Assembly (NCBI GenBank): GCA_026419785.1 | Contig: JAODTK010004666.1 | Coordinates: 124,001-188,000 of the forward strand | Direction of reading: 5' to 3' | Source: Sclerodactyla briareus | Taxonomy: Eukaryota; Echinodermata; Holothuroidea; Dendrochirotida; Sclerodactylidae | Length of the DNA: 64,000 bases | Part shown: in pieces, positions 45,101 to 58,200 of the stretch | How positions within the stretch are numbered: the first letter of the stretch is position 1 | Layout: every line of letters begins with the position of its first letter | Notes under the pieces: generated by a model | The model's database searches: none | Seen by the model: the letters and a program-made list of their open reading frames with translations, nothing else | What the model was told of the DNA's origin: nothing | Program-made: the position numbers and the translations under genes

Positions 45101-48100
45101 GATTCGAACTCCGACTGAGCTAATCCGACTGAGCTAATCCACCCCTCTTATAGTTCACATACAAACCCAATATAGCGCTAGTCACACATTATCTCCACAT
45201 CCTCCACATGAATTCCGACATAGAACACACGGTTCTCCCAGCGTATCCAGGAATTTCGGCCGAAGTGAGTCGACCAAAAGGAATCCAGACTTCGCCTCAG
45301 CCTAACGGTGAGTGCCAAAGCCTCGCTAGGAAATACATTTTTGGAAGCATAATGGGAGAAACGGTTCTGTACTCCGATATTGTGGCCGCCAACGCCACTA
45401 ACACCCGTGATTTCTCTACAGAATATGACAGTTAGAGGCGGCTACTACCTCAGTTCGCACGAAACAGAGCCACTCGTGACACGAGGTAGACCCGGAATCG
45501 TCCACGTTCTCAAGGGCTCAAATGATATCCACCAGAGTATTCACGAACTCGGTAAATAATGCAACGGCATCTGTACAAGCCCAAGTCGAAAGTCTCGTCT
45601 TCACCAAATGAAACCCCATAGCCAGTGCTACCCGAGACCTCTCATAGTCCAGTCGGTACAGGTGTTGAAAAGTGTTGTAGCTCGCGCCGAACACTGCCCT
45701 ACTTCAATCCACCAGGACACGAATCCGAGACACCCCCTGCACAGTACTCGCAGTTCCAGAATATTAGCACAAGGTGGATCGGCACACCACGCTGGATTCT
45801 CCAAAGAATTTTTCTACACACAGAGTCGAGTCTCGAAGGCCTTGAGGGAGTCGATGTAGGCCACAAGGAATCCCCATACACATCTCCCGAATCCGCTCAG
45901 ACCGGACACGAATAACCGAGATGCAATCGACTGTCGACTTCTCGGGAGTGAAAACAGACGCTTGATCGAATAGCGACGACGGATCCCGTTCATTTCTCAA
46001 CAAACTCAGCAAAGACTTGGCAGTCACTGAAGGGGAGAATAGCCCCTTTGCGGTCCCGAGCACCACCCTTCCCTTTCCAGATAGGAACAATAATCCCCTA
46101 CCTAATATAGTACCCGAACATCATTACCAGTACCGAGTCGTTTCACAATAAACAAAATGAAAGTTATCGCTCGCAAGTTATTACATAGCAATACCGTTTA
46201 AAAGAAAAGAAAAGACTGTAGTAGTATAGTAGAACTTAAGTCTGGACCTGTGACCCAAAGATCGTTCGTTTAGTCCACTATCGCCTTCCCTGGCCATGTC
46301 CTTGAGCAAGACCATTTCCCGTCCTTGATTGCCAAACATTCGATATCGGGATATATGTGGAACCTCGGCACACTCGATCGCTAATTTCCTTGCTGATTTA
46401 CCTCTTCAAGATTGTCAGCTCCAGGATGAATCAGGTGTGCCAGCTTCCCCTTCTTGGATAGGCCCTCGCGATATTGCCAATATATTTTAATGACGTAAGC
46501 CTGCTGGTTCATTTGATAGCGAACATACGCTTGATTTGGGGTCATACCTTGATGATTTTTCATTTCACCCCCTGAAGTGGTTTTCTCTGTGTAATGACCT
46601 CTTGAATATTCATCTGCAGCACTGACCGGCTCCCCGAAACACCCTGATTGTAGTCACAAGGACAAGGACGATCCGAGTAGCGTAAGTGTACTTAGTGACG
46701 ACAGCTGAAGAAGGTAAACGCCGCCGCGCTCTGTCTCCGGAAAGGAACCTTTCCAACATCCGCTTCCAAAAAACAGTGTCTAAACCGTTTACGGATGCCC
46801 ATACCTCCTTCTGCAAAATTGAAATGTTTACTGACCAGGGGGGGGGGGTCTGCAGATTGAACATAAATTCTCTTCAATTAATAGTTTGAATTCCGACTGC
46901 TTCTCCGGAGGGAATACGCAACACGGAGAGAGAAAACAATATGGTTAAATTCCAATTTGCCCAACTGCATTTGGAACACTCCAATGATACGTGTAATGGG
47001 AATGCGCCCTAATCGCAGGGGAAACAACCTCGATCTTCCAGCCAGAAATTGCTTGCCGAATCACGATTTCGCGGTGGGGTTACATCGGTAGAAGAAAACA
47101 GGCCATTGATGGTGATAACCCCCCAAATATGCACCAAAATAGAATCACGAGTGACCAAAGTTCCGAGAAAAGTCCATTGGCATTACAACGAATAAACTGA
47201 ACTCCGAGGGCTTAGAGGAGTATATTCAAAATCATCACCAGTTAAACCAACAACTTTCCTTTCATATTTTTGGATCAATAACGACCTGACACCCATTAGT
47301 ATAACAATTATAAACATCTCGAATAGAGACAAATATGAGAGCGATTATGCGAGATTCCGTGGATACTAGTACAATACAACGCGAAGAAAGAACGGGTGTT
47401 GAACGTCAGCCAATTGTCGCACACAGCCAAAACGTAGCAGACAAAAATCAGAATCAGCGGATTAAAAAGAATCAGCGGATTAAAAAGGCACTGAATACTG
47501 GGTCATAAATGAGCAGTGATAATCTAGTGGATGTCAGTCAAACAGTCTCAAACAGACGTCTAAATTCTACGTACAATGCGAGAGTCTGAAATAATGTTGT
47601 TTTTTCTTCTTCTAGTCTTTCACAGTCCGTCAGAGTCTTCCACAGCCCCCTGCAACTTACCAATAGTCTCCATTGCCAGGCTCACATACTGGTCCGGATA
47701 AGTCGATTACTGCGCACACGTTAAACAGCCGATATTTGCTCTCTTGTCTGGCTATGAACGAGCCTATATATTATTGAAAGGGCCTTAAACAGGCGGATTA
47801 AATTAACATGTCAGAATAATGGGCCGCTATTTTCGTTTTGTCTGAGTAAAAAAACACGTCACAAGAAACAAATGTCAATAACCAACTACCAGTGACCAGA
47901 CAAAGAACGAACAAAACTATGAGAGGGAGAAAGGAGGAGGGGGTATGTCATTTTTATTGTCGTAATTGTGTTAAACAACATTCACTGATATTACGTAGAT
48001 GAAAATGACATGAACGGTGTGCAGAGCAGACATTTCACTTCAGCTATGAAAATTGCAAAAATATACCGTGAATGCAATATATTAAACTGCTCAACAACAG

Positions 48101-49183
48101 TAATGAGACCCCGGTGTTTTGGTAGTTTGGAAAATAGCTTCTCAAACTATACCGTTGTTTTTCTGTGAGGCTTCCCGCCCGAGAGTTTGTCCATATTAAT
48201 TTTGCCCGGCTGCGTGTTTTCACATGTTAAGAAGCGCTAATCAAATCAATTTTCTGGAAATCTTGTCTCGCCCTATTTCTGAAATGATAACTTCCCGGTA
48301 TGGTTGCTGATTCTGGACGCCAGGCTATGAAGGACACACACGAGATCCCCGGAATACAGACCCTAAACTGTTTCACAAACCATTACCATAGTTTTCTGAC
48401 AAGGTTCAAACCTTGTGAACAATCTAAATTGGCCTATCGAAGTAAGAATAAACATAGAGCGATCCAGTTTTCTACTAGGATGGGTGTGAAATCATTGTAT
48501 GGATTTGCTGGATGTGCTACGAAAAAGAAGCAAAGAATCCAGGTTCAGCATATACCCCCTGAGAAGAAATAGGTCCAAAGTAATTGCCCAGAAACAATAA
48601 CCGTGACCGAAAATACAGGTTCTGCTTGGCCCTTACAATCACAACGTTTCTCCTGGAAAATTACGCCTCTGGAGAACAATGCCATTCATTTTTCATAGAA
48701 ATATACCTCCATTGCGCACGAAAAACGACCCAAAAACTACAAATTCGGTCAGTAATGCTACATTAAGATACGACTGAAAAGATCAAAATCGTGTAACTGG
48801 TCTATCACGAATGAGTGTATGGATACTGTGCAGTCATCATGGAACTAATGAAGTTGAAAGGAAAGGGGTAATTTGTCCTCCCCAAGCGAAAAATGAGCCG
48901 TTTCAGGATGCAAGTTGCGCAAGCCTTCATCTAAAAACCGCCCGTACAGTATATTCTCCCAGGCCTATTGTATTATATATTAATTATATAATATATTATA
49001 TCATATATATATATAATATATATATATATAGATTATATATATATATATATATATATATAGATATATATATATTATATATAAGGTATATATATATATCTAT
49101 ATATAGATATAGTATAGATATATATCTATATATATTATATATTATATAGGAATATATATTTCTATATATACCTAACCCTTCCC

Positions 49184-49235
<52 letters not shown>

Positions 49236-52200
49236 GATATATATATAGATAGGAAAGGGTTCGGTTCATTAGGTTATATATATATATATATATAAGAGAT
49301 ATAATATATATTATATATAATATATATAATTATATATATATATATATATATTATCTATATATAATATATATATATACTTATTATATATATTATTAATATA
49401 TATATAGATAAGATACTGGCACGACTGGAACACATCCAATCATGCCAGGAGATATTTGCATAGTTTCGGCGAGTAGGATAAGTAATATTTGTCAGGGGAT
49501 TTCCCCAATTTGTTGTTCTATCGAATGGGAACCAACATGACCTCAAAACACCATACAGTAACCGTGAACTGTTTTCGCCGTTGTTCTGAATAACGAGAAC
49601 AAACCCGCTGCAATCCTTAACACATAATTCTCACGAATTCAAGCGTTGTTTGACAACACTTTACCCCAACGCGAGAGCCATAGTGACGAAGGCGTAAAGG
49701 TTTTCGCCTGTTGTAAAATGTTATGACAGCTAATGCAAGAATTCGTCAGACCTAGTTTCTCGCGTTTTTCTGAATTAGGCCTAATTTCCTTCGCGCCCCA
49801 ACTATTAATGACAAATTCCCTGATGGACAGGCATGCATGGTCGATAGAATGCAAATGCTGAAAGAGAAAGATGTTACCATCCACGAAAAAGTGGGGAGAT
49901 TGAAAAGTTAGTAATTTAATTTCCATTCAGGGATCGAATTCGGCAGTAACTGTCTGTAGTAGTGGGAACTACTCGGGACTGTTCGGAGCAGTCAAAACAG
50001 AAATCCTTATTCGAGGGGGAGGGAGGGGGGGGGGGGGAGGGGTGGAAGGCAGTGACACACCACTTTTCTATGTTCACTTAATTAAAGTGGAGCCTTGATC
50101 GAGCTAGGTCCAGCTATTAGGATGTGATTGGTGGGATTAACATCCCCTATTTGGGGACCCAACTGGTTTCAACGATTCTTTCCAAAGCTAGTCAGAGGGT
50201 TGAGTTCTGTTCATGGGAATTCAGCTGGGCACTATAGAAGGTTTAAACGTCACCTCAACCATAGGAACAAAATCTCCGAATTCGATCTCTTTAAAGAATG
50301 TATATGGGTGCGTGAATGTTCTTCCTTGTTATATTGCATGATGCCTGTTCTTCGACAATCGTGTATTAGCTGGAGAAAGCTCTGAGCATTAACCCACTTT
50401 TATAATAAAGTTCAATACAGAATACCTCTCTCAAGAATTGGACCCTTACTGGCGAAGATGAGTATCCACTCACAAAATGCGAGTAAGCATAGGTAGGTAT
50501 AGGGTCCGTAGCGTACGCAGAAATTTACTAAATAACAGTGCAAAACTTCTGCTGAACTTCGAAAACTCGCTTTTGTGTTAAGAATGTATTGATCACTTGG
50601 GTCAACCCCCCCCCCCCAGTGCGTATGCAACTGTACAGTGGACAAGGACCACAAGTGATGAAAACAAAGCCAAACTGCTGAAATGGTTAGCAGTTCTAAT
50701 ATCTAGTAACAGCACAAGTGGGTTTCGTCTTGTTAATTTGCTTATAAAATAATACAGAGAAGGAATGCGTATTACCGTAGTCCATACGATGAGGGCGAAA
50801 GCTAGCAGAGTGCGTATCAGTAACGCATTCAGCAAAATATTCGGTCTCGAGATTTCAGCGATCACTGGAAGTTTTTTCTCCAAGGTGGATTGTACTTGCC
50901 AGTTGAGATGAGCGAGGACATGGTCTGAATGCCACCGCTCTAATGCAGGGACTTCCTGGGGATTGTTTCGGGTAGTAATGCAATAAGTCTCGTCAGGCGG
51001 CTGTGAGCACTCACGTTGGACTTGAATCTTCCGCCCCTCCAGTCCGAGAAAGTGGTAGTGTTCCAGGAGTTCATGGTTGTCCTTAGGAGGGGACGTAAAA
51101 TGGTGGTCAGGGAACAGGTTGGGATTAGTTACACCCCAGCCTCCTTATCATTTGAGCACTAGTAAAGAAGAGAAAGTGAGTTAATGCCGGTGCTCATCCA
51201 CGATCAATACCAGGGTTCCTTGATGTCCGTATTTGGCTCCCTGAATCGTAGAAACAATCGAAACGACTATATTGGTTAGTATCGTATTCATTTACATATA
51301 ACTTTGTTCACTAATACATCGTTAGAGTTACAGCTGGCTTTTTGTGGGTTGATGAAAGAAATTCAATATTATTTTAATATACACATATGAATTGTATACC
51401 AACAAGCAGAACTTTGTTTTCACAGAAGGTAGTTTTTATAGGAGAGGAGAAGGATGGCTCAAATAAAATTGAAAAAGAAGAAGAAATTAATGACTAGTAA
51501 ATTCTGCTGCTTCAGTATTTTATTGCCAATCGATTTTTTTTATTAATCTCGAATAAGGTTAACCGGACAGAAACTATGCCCGGCTTCCTAACTTTGGTTA
51601 ACTAAGAATGCCTATAGGTATTTCTAATTTTACGATAAATAAAATACGGGGCATTGAGCATGTCATTACTATTTTCCCTAATATAGTTGAATAAATGCTG
51701 CTCAACAATGGTTATTGCAATAGATCCAATGCGAATTCGATTTCTGGCGGGGTAAAAAAAAAAAAAAAGATATTGGTAATAAAAGTATAAGGAGGAATTA
51801 AGTTGTGCATCTGTTTCAACTGTTTTAAGTGTTGGCTTTTAGCGAAGAAGTCCAACCCCAATCATCGACGGGGAATCTGTCGTTTAACTTGCTTCCGAAC
51901 TGACGTAACACGATGTTCATCAATATGAAGCGGGTCTTCCGTCGCATTAGTCTTCCCGATTGGCAGGGTAACCCTGACTCGTTCATAGCCTGGATGTAAA
52001 CCACTTAAAAGTGCGCCAGCAATGTCAGGGATTGGTGTTTACTGAGATTGATTTATCAATGCAATCAGCGGCCGACACTGTCGAATCGACAAGGACAGAG
52101 GCATAATTTGTATCATTCATTCCTATCTTTTCATCTAGTTCTTATCTTGATGTATTTCGCTATAGCATTCGTTCAATTCTGGCCATTGCGCTCTGTATTC

Positions 52201-55200
52201 CTCCTGTCGTGGACAAGCTGTAATACGTCATTGTAGAACGTTGTAAATATTGTTCTATCATTATTAAGCCCCGTACCCCCTTCAGCCAAAAAAAAAAAAA
52301 AAAAAAAAAAGTGCGCAATGCTGAGCTTGAATTTCCCGTGTTGGACACATTTATTCGAAGAAAAACTGATGTATAATAATAGATATCATGTGTGATTTAT
52401 AAAATAATGAATAGGTGATCCTCAGTAGATGAGTGTAGATTGGTTTGCTGTCCCAAGTCGTCACGATAGGACCGAGACATTTCAATCGATTAGCCGCACG
52501 CTCTAAGAGAATTTGTCGTGTCGTTCGTTTCACATGAACTATTTTAAGGGACACATGACCACCTATTAAACTGTAGGTACTCGCTGAATTGATGAACATT
52601 ATCTATTCTACCACTTAGAAACAAAGTGTGAGGTGAAGAGGTTTGAAAATATGTGAAGAATTTACCATCGAATGCTACACTGTAAGAGCCTACAAACTCC
52701 ACACGAATAGAAATGTTACCAGTACACTGAACTTTTTTACAATTTTGCCGCGTGGCCGAGCTGCCTCACATTCCTGGCGCCAGTACATTGAATGTATTAG
52801 ATCATACTTTTAGTATGGCCTAATTTTCAGCTGTTTTCCACTGCTCAACTACTTACATTCCTCCAACACTACCGAAAGCAGAGTGGTGGCATCGCTCATG
52901 TTCTCTACTATCACACGTATATACTTGCAACGAGTTATTAAAACAGATACAAAAATAAAAAAATAGAAAACCTCCTTCATCCCATTGAATTTGTCAGAGA
53001 GAATGCGATCTAGGATTGTCGCAAATTCTGTGAAGGAATCTTAGATGTAAAAATCCACAAATTGCGAACCTGAATTCTGGAGCATATAAATTTTCGAAGG
53101 AGTCGAATTGTTGATAGCGTGCACAGGAAACATAACATGATGGGATATATTAATAATGTAAAGAAAAAACTGGGACTACTGAGTTTCCAATATACGACAT
53201 GGAATGATTCGCTTGCAGGGTGCGCAACATGAGATGATGTCGTGGGCAAATCGAGGTTAAAAAAAAAACAGCAACGAAAAGTTAAAAAATAAACTCCCTT
53301 CCCGGCAAACAAGAGTTATTTTCATAATATTATGTCCTGGTCAGCGCTGTTCGTGATTCCCTCACAATTGAGTGCGCAAGTAACAACTTGACGTCAACAG
53401 AATATTATGAATCCGTTGGCATCCCCCGAGGGAATTTGAGGTGTCTATTCGGGCCGACACTTACATATTCGGAAGATATCACCGCAAGACGATTTGTCCT
53501 ATAACTTTCCAGTATTTGGGATGATGACCCCCACATTAAGAAGACGAAGGAGACTTGATTGAACATGCCCTGAGCACAATTACACACATTTATTTCTTTA
53601 AAGTACAATGGACTGGGCCAGTAAGGGTGAACAAATCCTGCATCCAATTAGGAAATTAAAGCATGTGGTCTTGTTGAAATATAACACTTCACTTAAATAT
53701 TACATATGTTGAGTGTGATTAGAACCGTAAAATGAGAGTTGGACGCACCTGCAAGCAGAATCTCTCCTGATTGGCTGATTGTATTCCATTGGATTAATAG
53801 GGATATTCACTGAGGTAAGGATAGAGTCAGGAATAATAAGTTTTAGCCTTAGCCACTGGGGTGAATCCTTGTTCAGAGGTACGCAACAATAATAATAATA
53901 ATAATATAATAATAATAATATAATAATAATAATAATAATAATATCAATAGGGGAGAAGAACATAGATTTTGCATGGGAAACATAGGGTCTTAAGAGATTG
54001 TGAAGATATATACGGTACAGCTAGAAGTTCACATCTGAAGAGTCTGGAACATAATGAGTAGAACGTTGATTGACTGGGTGGTACCACGGATACTTAGAAA
54101 GGGACATGCTGTCTGGACTTCGTACGTACTCAGTTCAGACGAAGGGATAAGATTCTAGAAGCTGTGACGAAGGCGTTTGCGAGTTTTTCAGACGAATTGT
54201 GAAATTCTGACAGATGTTACGAATATGTGAATCAGGATCGAAGTGATGATCACCTGTAGCACAAACGTTCAGGCAGAGTTGAGGCGGGTTGAATGAAACG
54301 ATTTGCCGAATCTCAGAGAGGGTGGAGTCGGTACTCACAGTTCCCAGGGGTGGCATGAATGACAGCAGTTTCAGAGTTCATTTATGTCAACTATTACATT
54401 GGCGTGAGTGGTATTGACCGAGTGGTGGCACAGTTGGTAGAGGCGTTCGGGGTTCGATTCTCAGTCGGGTCTACCAAGGACTTTGAGCATCGGTACCTGT
54501 TGCCTTCTCGCTGGCACTCAGCACAAGGGATTAGCAGGGACAAACGAGGGGTAGTTGCTCCCTGGTTGATTACCCCCCACCCCCCAAATTAAGGTGACGC
54601 CCAAAGAGGCAGCCTTAATCCGTGTTTTGGTGATGGATTCGCAGTGACAATAAGGTAGTATCCAGGTCTGCATCTTGCTAGCCTGGAATAGCATTGATCC
54701 TCTGCTCGGCCATACCATAAAAAAAAGTGGCCCAGTACATAACAGCCGACATACGCTTCATACTCAATATAGCGGATTAGCGACCCTAAAAGCCGTAAGT
54801 GTTGAAAATGCCCCAAAAGAGAACACAGGAAAAAGTTCTCATAGCGATATATGAACTCCGATTGCTGATTCATAGAGTTGTCAAATAGACGACCCTCTGG
54901 TGATGAGGGTGATCGATCCCAGAACAATATGGGGAAATGGATTACGGCCAGACGGAGAATGTCGTAGCCGAACATTATGCATTAAGCTCAAATCACCCTG
55001 CCGTCTTCCGCTCACGCTCCTCGATATCCAAAAATTCCCCAAAGGGAATCACGAGTGCCGGAATTTGGTGAACATTCATAATCATGGATAATTCGAGGAT
55101 TTATGGGGGTGGTTAGGTAGCCAAGCATAATCCCTAATGTCGAGCTGTGGGGGAAGGTCATTCGTTGACAATTAATTTTTGCAATCCAAGATTCTATCTC

Positions 55201-58200
55201 GGGAGAGGGGTTGTTTGATAGAAAATGAAACTGTCAAGACATATCGAATGACACACTACCTCAGACGTATTGAGTTGCAAACGGCCACTCACACTAACTG
55301 GTATGTAGTGGATGAGTTAAGGTAGGGCACATATACAAACATAGTAAAATGGACACCCTAGTTCATTTGCTACCGAGAGTGATAAATAATAATACTACAC
55401 TTACTCAAAGAAATTCGACCTTTGTTTCTATTTCTGGAACTAAATCTGTTCTAGATTGTAACCTCTTCCCGAACGCTGAAATAAGAAACTATACCACTGC
55501 ATGACAATATCGGAGGGGAGGGATGAGTGGGTCGGACCATACCCAACAACATTTTACTATGTAGCAATATTCTTCTTTTGCTGATTTGTTCCAATATTAG
55601 GGCCATTATCTCCTTTGGCTCAAATCATATCATCCCCTGCTAATCAGCATCTCCCATCTTACGTGGGGAACCTTCTCTCTAATCCTTTGGAGTGAAATTG
55701 GGACACCTCTGCCATTCAGAGTGAATATCGACTCTTCTCAGATGATTATAATATTTGCTTAGAGAGTTGCTACAAATCCTCAGTTTCATGGCATGGATTG
55801 ACTGACAATCCAAATAGGCTAGATCTAATATACTTGCAAATGATCTGGCAAGTCCATTAATTTCAAATTTGTTATATTATTCTGTGGCATCATCCTCCGA
55901 TTTTACTCAATGTTCCACATTTGTTCTCACCGTGTGGGAAGGAGATACACCCCCTTCATGTACACGAGGGTATCTTCCTATCCTCGTCACCTCTGGTCAG
56001 GGGGATCCCAAGAAACGCGGATTGCCGTCCAAGGGAGAGAATCTATTCTCCTCGTTTATTTTTTCTTCATATTTTCGGCATCCGTGAGGGGTTTCCTTGT
56101 ATCCCTTTCGCCAGTCGCCCATTCTTTCTACCTCGGAGCCCTTCTTTTTTTATCCTGGAATACTTTCATTACATGCTCCCCCAATTACATAGCCCTGAAT
56201 TGATGCTGAGACATTTACCCTATTTGTCACTACTCGTATACGACTGTTGTCCATGCAGCAGCGCTCTCTGAACAGTGCACTGCTAAAACCTATCTAAAAC
56301 GTATTAATATCCCCATGAGAACAGATTCATAGCAATTTGATCCCCCGAAGCATTTTTACTGCTTCCTTCCTCTCCTAAGGACCACTTGATACAGTTTTAG
56401 ACATTCTTGAAGTACAAATATTCCACTCAGGCGTCCTTGTACTCACCAGAGTCCATCAGTACCGGTCAGTATTTTTCGCGACCTACATACCTCTATCGTC
56501 GAAGGCCATTAGAGGTATCGAAGAGTCCATGGAAAATATGGCAACCACATATTTCCTCCTGACCGCCATGTGAATAGTGAGTAAACCATCTAACAGATCG
56601 CGCCCGCTGTCAATACATGGAAAGGTAGTAGAACGTTGACTTGGTCATGCCTATGAATTCTTACAAATCGTTACGATACCCCACTACTGTATAATCACCA
56701 GTGTTGACGTAATTAGAACTGATTTGAGTTGAAGCTCCTAGTTTGGTTGTTCCATATTTTTCTGAAGTGTGAGAAAACCCAAAATTAAGATATTCGATCA
56801 CTTCTATGTACTGATAAAAGTAAATGACTCAATAAATATAATAAACAATGGGTACAACGCAAAAACCATACCGTGATTTCATTTCCTACGCTGGTTGAGA
56901 GCAAAAATCCAATCAATACGCTTTCCAAGTCGTGTGAAAAATGCTTCATTGAATTGAAAGTTATTGACAGTTGTAAATCTCATTGAAATTGTTAACGACC
57001 ACTGTATAAATGCAATTGCAACACTGACCGACTCTTCCCTACTCTCACTCCCTCTAATGGGAATAAGGGGTGTAGAGATTGGAAGATGGGGATATAAACT
57101 TACTTGGCCTCCTGCAGTAAATGCATGCTCCTCCTGTTCTGCTCTGACAATGAGTTTGACAATAGCCGGCTGTAACAAAAGAGAAAGATTATATTTCCAT
57201 ATCATGGTTCGTGTACTCTTCTTTATTCTATACCCATTGTCACACTACGGTACACCTTGCGGTCCAGCTAATTGTGCTAGATAACCCAATGGAGAACAAC
57301 TTCGAAAGATCGCGCCGCGCCGAATCTTTCCGTGAACGCCTGAATCTCAGCTTCTTTAACCACGTTTTATATTGATTATACAAAAATTAATTCCAATCAT
57401 TACATTGATGTTGCGAAGATTTTTCCTGATCGGTATCTTGTGTATTAAACCCCTTCATACCGCATTTCAAGTTACTGTTGAGGAATTTGAAGGACTTGTA
57501 ATGTCAAAGGGGAACGATGCAAATGCCGCCTATAGATTATACACATAAATGATAAAATGTTGCGCCTTAGAAGCAGGAAAGACGGGAATAGGTATTCAAG
57601 TATAGGAATAAACGAGATTCCATAGCTTGTGAACGAGTTAGTAAGTTTTCATCCAGATTCCATCTATAGTTTTCGATTCAGCGGTTCCCCCGTGACGACA
57701 CAAGAGATATAGCCATTGTGCCTCTTTGGCGCACTCGGATCGGCTAATATTCGGTTTGGGGGGTTTGAACTCCTGTGATAATTGCTTGAGTACGAAAGTA
57801 CAATTAACACACTGTAGACTGGAATTTCAAAGAATACAACACTGAAGATGACAAGGTGATGATAAAACACGTATTATAGTTCATAGGTTCCTAGAATGAA
57901 TAAGTGCATATTGCAATCGACATCTGAGCAGTGTGTATTTAATCTGCACCTGCGAAACCTCGACATTTATTCGACGCACGAACATATCTTGCTTCTGTTT
58001 TAGCAAAGTCAGTTGACTGCGCTCCTTTGTGAACTTGAGTGCTTTTATTTATCCTTACCAATATTGATTCCAGTTTCACCTTGGGGTTGATTTGTGGCGG
58101 CGGGTCTCTACAGGGTGTTGCAACCATTGACCTTATAAAATAAAGATGGTTTATCCCTTTGCTGTGGGTATACACACGTTCGACTCAGAGTTTGAACACA

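Noticed and set aside
46610-46864. Minus-strand frame with EVWASVN and, downstream, N-H-x-G-M-T-P-N-Q, resembling an integrase core
   Set aside because: The similarity is loose, the upstream integrase blocks are absent, and the downstream part is better explained as a spliced host exon with matching phases.
49171-49182. Telomere-like CCTAACCCT
   Set aside because: Only about one and a half units inside a TA block; not a telomeric array.
54430-54480. Possible functional tRNA gene (A and B boxes present)
   Set aside because: It lacks a foldable acceptor stem and is part of a dispersed SINE body.
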